Below, one piece after another: positions 5,009 to 9,181 of a stretch of DNA of 9,181 nt (the first letter of the stretch is position 1; the number at the start of each line of letters is the position of its first letter). Below the pieces are notes generated by a model. The model saw only the letters and a program-made list of their open reading frames with translations. It ran no database searches and was not told the DNA's origin. This DNA is from Lachnospiraceae bacterium (GTDB taxonomy: Bacteria; Bacillota; Clostridia; Lachnospirales; Lachnospiraceae). A program made the translations under genes and the position numbers. The stretch spans positions 1-9,181 of the forward strand of contig JAFSYD010000204.1 of NCBI GenBank assembly GCA_017443685.1, read 5' to 3'.

Positions 5009-7644
5009 CAGCTTCTTACCTTATTCTGTAATTCCTGTAGTTTCAGCAGCGCTTCCACCGGCGTCATATTTGTGATATCGAGGCGTTTTAACTCGTCCAC
5101 AACCGGATCGGACAGCGTAAAATCAAAAAGGGAGATCTGCATATCGTCTGTCTTTTTCTCCTGATGTTTTGCCTTTTGCTTTCCACCCTCGACCGAAATA
5201 TTCTTCGCAAGATCCGCGATATCGTTCGCCAAAAGCTCTTCCACAATGGCCTTAGCGCGTTCGGTCACAGCCTCCGGCACTCCGGCTAAGCGTGCGACCT
5301 GGATCCCGTAGCTCTTGTCCGCTCCTCCCGGAACGATCTTCCGCAAAAAGACGATGTCATCTCCGTTTTCTTTTACCGCGATGCAATAATTATGTACACC
5401 GGCAAGCTTCCCTTCCAGCTCGGTCAGCTCATGATAATGCGTCGCAAACAGCGTTTTCGCACCGATGATCTTTTTATCCGAAATGTATTCCACCACTGCC
5501 CACGCGATCGCAAGCCCGTCGAACGTACTGGTACCGCGCCCGATCTCATCTAAGATCAAAAGGGAATCCTTCGTCGCGTGACGCAGGATATTCGCGACCT
5601 CATTCATCTCCACCATAAATGTACTCTGTCCGGATGCAAGGTCATCGGACGCGCCGACTCTGGTAAAGATCCGGTCAACGATCCCGATCTTCGCCTCGTC
5701 GCACGGAATGAAGCTGCCGATCTGTGCCATCAGGACAAGCAGGGCAGTCTGACGCATATAGGTGGATTTCCCGGCCATATTCGGTCCCGTAATGATCGAA
5801 ATGCGGCTGTCCTTATTGTCGAGATAGGTGTCGTTGGCGATGAACATCTGATGGTCGATCATCCGTTCGATCACCGGATGCCGGCCGTTTTTGATGTCAA
5901 TGACGCCGTCCGTAGTGATCGTCGGACAGACGTAATGCTCATTCGACGCCACAAAGGCGAACGACTGCAAAACATCTAACAGCGCCACCTGCTTTGCGGT
6001 TCGCTGGATGCGGTCGATCTGCTCCGAAACCTGATCCAGTACTTTTCTGTACAGATCATATTCGAGGCGGTACAGCTTTTCTTCAGCGCCTAAAACTTCA
6101 TTTTCCAGCTCCTTTAAGCGCGGCGTGTAAAACCGCTCCGCGTTGGCAAGCGTCTGCTTTCGGATGAAGTAGTCCGGTACCAGATCCTTATAGGAATTCG
6201 TGACCTCAAAATAGAAGCCGAACACCTTATTGAAATTGATCTTTAAATTTTTGATGCCGGTCTTTTCCTTTTCCTCCTCCGCCAGGTCGGCGATCCAGTT
6301 TTTCCCGTTGTCCTTTGCGCTGCGAAGCTTATCCACCTCCGGCAAAAAGCCCTCTTTTATGATCCCTCCGCCGTGCACGACGACCGGGGCATCCTCATTG
6401 ATCGACGCCGAAAGCAGATCGCAGATGTCCGTCATCGGATCGATCTCCTTATATATCTCTTTTAAGATCGACGACTGCGCCGTGCCAAGCGTATCCCGAA
6501 TACCGCTTAAGACGGCAAGGGAATTGCGCAGGGCGATCATATCCCTTGGATTCGCCGTATGGTAAACGACGCGCGTAACCAGCCGCTCCAGATCATAGAC
6601 CGCGTCTAAGTATTCCCGCAGTTCCTCTCTTAAGATCACATCCGACAAAAGCTCCCGTACGCCGTCCTGCCGTCTTGTGATATCCTTTTTCTTTATCAGC
6701 GGCTGCTCAATGAACTGCCTGAGCTTTCGCGCGCCCATTGCGGTCTTCGTTTTATCCAAAACCCAAAGCAAAGAGCCCTGCCGCTTTTTGTCGCGCATCG
6801 TCTCCAAAAGCTCCAGATTCCGCCGCGTCGCCGCATCGATCATCATATAATTGCCTTCAACGTATACGCCGATCTTCGTGATATTGGCAAGGTCACTCTT
6901 TTGCGTTTCCTTAAGGTACTTAAGTACCGCCGCACCGCAAAGCGCACCCAGCGGGAACTCCGAGAGGCCCAGGCCCTTAAGATCCTTTACCGCAAACTGC
7001 CAGAACAGCAGACGGAAGAGATCATCCTCGTCAAAATATGCCGCATCCTTTGCCAGCACGGCGATATGCTCCGTTTCGCGTGCCGCGGACAGGTCGATCC
7101 CCGACATAAAGAAGGGTTCGTTGCAGATGATCTCCGCCGGCGCGAATTTTTTTAATTCCTCCACGACCGCCTGCACATCGGAAAGCTCCGTCACGAAAAA
7201 TTCCCCGGTGGAGACATCGCAGAACGACAGCCCGAAGGCGTTGTCGCTGTAGATGATGCCGCAAAGATAATTGTTGGTTTTCTCGTCGAGCTCCTCGCCG
7301 TTGATATTGGTTCCGGGGGTAATGATACGAATGACCTCCCGTTTTACGATGCCCTTCGCTTCCTTCGGATCCTCCATCTGCTCGCAGATCGCCACGCGAT
7401 AACCCTTTTCCACGAGGCGTGCGATATAGATATCCGCCGAATGGAAGGGGACGCCGCACATCGGTGCCCGCTCCTCCTGTCCGCAGGCCCTGCCGGTCAG
7501 TGTCAGCTCCAGCTCCTTTGATACCGTTTTGGCATCCTCAAAAAACATCTCGTAAAAATCCCCCAGCCGGTAAAACAGAATAAAGTCCGGGTATTCATCC
7601 TTCATTTGTAAATAATGCCGCATCATCGGCGAAAAATCAGCCAT
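5008..7644 (-). CDS. mutS: DNA mismatch repair protein MutS
   Basis: MutS binds base mismatches and small loops and recruits MutL in an ATP-dependent way. At 878 residues it has normal MutS1 length. The mismatch-binding domain (about 1-115) has the Phe-x-Glu wedge F30-Y31-E32 in LGDFYEMFFEDA. The connector (about 125-250), core and clamp follow, the clamp including FNKVFGFYFEVTNSYK (471-486). The ATPase domain has Walker A GPNMAGKST (620-628), SDDLASGQSTFMVEM (666-680), Walker B LLILDEIGRGTSTFDG (695-710, D699 and E700) and THYHEL (735-740). The C-terminal QISLF (836-840) matches the beta-clamp-binding consensus QxSLF, suggesting recruitment to replication forks. The ATG at 7644 has AGGA 8 bases upstream (7653-7656). 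It opens the coupled run mutS-mutL-miaA-ynbB and follows the oxidoreductase gene after 54 bases. A slippery-type A AAA AAA heptamer occurs in frame at codons 164-166 (7147-7153). Confidence 0.98.
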   Translation of the reverse strand: MADFSPMMRHYLQMKDEYPDFILFYRLGDFYEMFFEDAKTVSKELELTLTGRACGQEERAPMCGVPFHSADIYIARLVEKGYRVAICEQMEDPKEAKGIVKREVIRIITPGTNINGEELDEKTNNYLCGIIYSDNAFGLSFCDVSTGEFFVTELSDVQAVVEELKKFAPAEIICNEPFFMSGIDLSAARETEHIAVLAKDAAYFDEDDLFRLLFWQFAVKDLKGLGLSEFPLGALCGAAVLKYLKETQKSDLANITKIGVYVEGNYMMIDAATRRNLELLETMRDKKRQGSLLWVLDKTKTAMGARKLRQFIEQPLIKKKDITRRQDGVRELLSDVILREELREYLDAVYDLERLVTRVVYHTANPRDMIALRNSLAVLSGIRDTLGTAQSSILKEIYKEIDPMTDICDLLSASINEDAPVVVHGGGIIKEGFLPEVDKLRSAKDNGKNWIADLAEEEKEKTGIKNLKINFNKVFGFYFEVTNSYKDLVPDYFIRKQTLANAERFYTPRLKELENEVLGAEEKLYRLEYDLYRKVLDQVSEQIDRIQRTAKQVALLDVLQSFAFVASNEHYVCPTITTDGVIDIKNGRHPVIERMIDHQMFIANDTYLDNKDSRISIITGPNMAGKSTYMRQTALLVLMAQIGSFIPCDEAKIGIVDRIFTRVGASDDLASGQSTFMVEMNEVANILRHATKDSLLILDEIGRGTSTFDGLAIAWAVVEYISDKKIIGAKTLFATHYHELTELEGKLAGVHNYCIAVKENGDDIVFLRKIVPGGADKSYGIQVARLAGVPEAVTERAKAIVEELLANDIADLAKNISVEGGKQKAKHQEKKTDDMQISLFDFTLSDPVVDELKRLDITNMTPVEALLKLQELQNKVRS

Positions 7645-7676
7645 CTTACTTTTCCTGTTTATCTATGGTCCTTATT

Positions 7677-7699
7677 ACTGTTCAAATAGCCTGAACAGT
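7677..7699 (-). repeat. Perfect 8-bp inverted repeat between oxidoreductase and mutS
   Basis: On the minus strand ACTGTTCA, a 7-base spacer and TGAACAGT form a perfect inverted repeat. It starts at the last base of the oxidoreductase stop codon and ends 32 bases before the mutS start. As RNA it would make an 8-bp stem, but no U-tract follows on either strand (the next bases on the minus strand are AATAAGG), so it is a poor intrinsic terminator. It could be a weak attenuator, an RNA-processing or stabilising hairpin, or a repressor operator. The half-sites are GTTC...GAAC, the opposite orientation to the Gram-positive LexA box GAAC-N4-GTTC, so LexA is unlikely. Confidence 0.6.
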
Positions 7700-9181
7700 T
7701 ACCGGTTATTTACCTTATCGATCACGGCTTCGGCTACCCGAAGTCCGTCCATCGCCGCGGAAGCGATCCCTCCCGCGTAACCCGCGCCTTCCCCGCAGGG
7801 GTATAAGCCTGTGATCGTACTCTCGCAAGTATCATTCCGCAAAATGCGGATCGGCGAGGATGTCCTGCTTTCGATCCCCGAAAGGATCGTCTCCGGATCA
7901 CAGAATCCGGCTATCTGCGCATCGAATGCGTGCATTCCGTCAATGAACGCTTCTTCCGCTTCCTCAGATAAGATCCCGCGCAGATCGCCAAGCACGGCCG
8001 CCCCCTTCGTCTTCGAGGCAAAGCCGCCGTAGGTCGTACTGGCACGGCGCGCCGTAAAATCCCCGAACAGCTGTTGGACGATCGCACCGCCTCCCCGTTC
8101 AAAAACGGCCCGTTCCAGCTTCCTTTGCCAGGCGATCGCCGCCATCGGATCATTCAGGTCATATTCCTTTGCCCCGACCGCAACCACGATCGCGCTGTTG
8201 GCGTTGCCGCTGTCTCTTGCGGCATAACTCATGCCGTTGACACAGGTCATCCCTTCTTCCGAGGACGCGTTCACAACATATCCGCCCGGGCACATACAAA
8301 AGCTGTAAACCGGCCGGTCAAGGTGCTTTGCCACAAGCTTATAAGGCGCCGCCGGCAAAACCCCGGCCAGCCCGGGGCCGTATTGAGCTGCATTGATCCG
8401 CTCCTGCGGATGCTCCACCCGAAAGCCGACCGCAAACTCCTTCGCCTGCATCGGCACCCCCTGTTCGTAAAGGGTCAAAAACGTATCCCGTGCACTGTGT
8501 CCGGTCGCTAATATCAATGTATCACAGAGGATATCCCGATCGCGGCGTACGCAAACGGCCGCTTCCAGGGAACCATCCTTTGTCCCAAATGGCCGGTCCG
8601 GTATATCGGAAGACGGTTGCGCTGTCGATACGGTGATCCCCGCTATCTTACCATTCTCCAATATGAGCTTCTCCAGGCGCGTATCAAACAAAACCGCTCC
8701 GCCTGCTTCCTCGATCGCCTTCCGGATCGCGGGGATCACGACAAGCAACTTATCCGTTCCGATATGCGGCCTCGCTTCATACACAAGGGAAGGATCCGCG
8801 CCGAAGCGTACGAAGGTCTCCAGCACAAAACGGTGCCTGCCGGTCTTATCCTTCACCGAGGTATTCAGCTTGCCGTCGGAAAAGGTTCCGGCGCCGCCTT
8901 CGCCGAACAGGACATTGCTGTCCTTAAGGAGCTTTCCCGATGAAAAAAAAGTCTCCACCGCCGCCGCACGACGATCCGCCGGCTCTCCCCGTTCGATCAA
9001 AAGCGGGCATAATCCCGCCTGCGCGAGCGCATACGCGGCAAACAGCCCGGCCGGGCCGGCACCGACAATGACCGGGCGCGGGCGCGCTGTCCGGTTTTCG
9101 CCTTCTGTGACCGGACAGGTCCGAGCTGCCACAGCCTGGTCTTCGGTTGTCAACACCTTCGGTATCTCATACTGCTTCGGA
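7699..9181 (-). CDS. NAD(P)/FAD-dependent oxidoreductase, COG2509-like (5' end cut by window)
   Basis: 493 codons are visible and the frame stays open to the right edge. Reading starts ...PKQYEIPK, which resembles the end of the N-terminal domain of this family, so the in-window GTG at 9156 is probably not the real start and roughly 60-90 residues may be missing. In visible-fragment numbering, the FAD Rossmann motif GAGPAG is at 40-45. The family hallmark NVLFGEGGAGTFSDGKLNT is at 89-107, LATGHSARDT at 224-233, CMCPGG at 295-300, ESRTSSPIRI at 437-446 and the second flavin-binding stretch YPCGEGAGYAGGI at 460-472. No transmembrane segment is seen, so it is likely cytosolic. Substrate and physiological role are unknown for the family. 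The segment around 183-212 and the linker before the Rossmann motif (about 9-34) look longer than I expect. It lies 54 bases upstream of mutS on the same strand and could be co-transcribed. A T8 run occurs at 8943-8950. Confidence 0.9.
   Translation of the reverse strand, partial: PKQYEIPKVLTTEDQAVAARTCPVTEGENRTARPRPVIVGAGPAGLFAAYALAQAGLCPLLIERGEPADRRAAAVETFFSSGKLLKDSNVLFGEGGAGTFSDGKLNTSVKDKTGRHRFVLETFVRFGADPSLVYEARPHIGTDKLLVVIPAIRKAIEEAGGAVLFDTRLEKLILENGKIAGITVSTAQPSSDIPDRPFGTKDGSLEAAVCVRRDRDILCDTLILATGHSARDTFLTLYEQGVPMQAKEFAVGFRVEHPQERINAAQYGPGLAGVLPAAPYKLVAKHLDRPVYSFCMCPGGYVVNASSEEGMTCVNGMSYAARDSGNANSAIVVAVGAKEYDLNDPMAAIAWQRKLERAVFERGGGAIVQQLFGDFTARRASTTYGGFASKTKGAAVLGDLRGILSEEAEEAFIDGMHAFDAQIAGFCDPETILSGIESRTSSPIRILRNDTCESTITGLYPCGEGAGYAGGIASAAMDGLRVAEAVIDKVNNR

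Larger units (their letters stand above)
799..7644 (-). other. Coupled operon mutS-mutL-miaA-ynbB
   Basis: Four genes form one unbroken run. The mutS stop TGA shares its A with the mutL ATG (5008), mutL and miaA overlap as ATGA (3020-3023), and miaA and ynbB overlap as ATGA (2085-2088). The ribosome-binding sites of miaA and ynbB both lie in an AAG AGG codon pair at the end of the preceding gene. With no room for internal terminators, a shared transcript with translational coupling is the simplest reading. I found no convincing promoter in the 54-base gap before mutS; transcription may come from upstream of the oxidoreductase. Confidence 0.8.

Noticed and set aside
3772..5164. Plus-strand open frames of 174 and 235 codons opposite mutL
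   Set aside because: They are shadows of the mutL reading frame, with atypical Arg/His/Ser-rich composition and no motifs.
7645..7698. A mutS promoter in the 54-base gap
   Set aside because: TTGAAC occurs, but no acceptable -10 box lies 16-18 bases away and a start there would leave almost no room before AGGA. Other pairings match three or four of six bases at best.
7677..7699. LexA/SOS box ahead of mutS
   Set aside because: The arms run GTTC...GAAC, the reverse orientation of GAAC-N4-GTTC, and the spacer length does not fit.
1..9181. Mobile element, defence island or other novel system
   Set aside because: All six genes are recognisable core-genome families on one strand with similar codon use, and no transposase, integrase, terminal repeats or direct-repeat arrays were seen.

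Overview
The window is a gene-dense piece of a bacterial chromosome with every gene on the minus strand. Read in the direction of transcription (right to left) it holds: an FAD-dependent oxidoreductase cut by the right edge, mutS, mutL, miaA, a YnbB-type PLP-dependent lyase, and radC cut by the left edge. Base composition looks close to half GC. The endonuclease-type MutL, the ynbB-family gene behind miaA, and the protein sequences themselves point to a Firmicute of class Clostridia, most likely near Lachnospiraceae. That assignment is inference from protein resemblance and gene order.

The core is a tightly packed operon, mutS-mutL-miaA-ynbB (7644 down to 799). Each stop codon overlaps the next start by 1 or 4 bases, so translational coupling is very likely. 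MutS and MutL form a methyl-independent mismatch-repair pair: MutS carries mismatch-binding, ATPase and clamp-binding motifs, and MutL carries the DQHAx2Ex4E nicking motif. MiaA adds dimethylallyl to A37 of tRNAs reading UNN codons. The YnbB-like enzyme is a PLP protein of unsettled substrate.

Upstream of mutS, a 54-base gap holds a perfect 8-bp inverted repeat touching the stop codon of the oxidoreductase. The oxidoreductase belongs to a widespread but poorly characterised FAD family, and its N-terminal domain lies outside the window.

Downstream of ynbB is a 125-base leader in front of radC. It has a candidate extended -10 promoter overlapping the ynbB stop codon, then a nested inverted repeat able to fold in two competing ways, then a small palindrome just before the Shine-Dalgarno sequence. 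This leader is the part of the window least explained by known genes.

No RNA genes, insertion sequences, CRISPR arrays, prophage genes or attachment sites were seen. No gap between genes is longer than 125 bases. The window looks like ordinary core genome. I found no convincing evidence of a new system; the best leads are the radC leader structure, the coupled mismatch-repair/tRNA-modification/PLP-enzyme operon, and in-frame A7 and A8 tracts within it.
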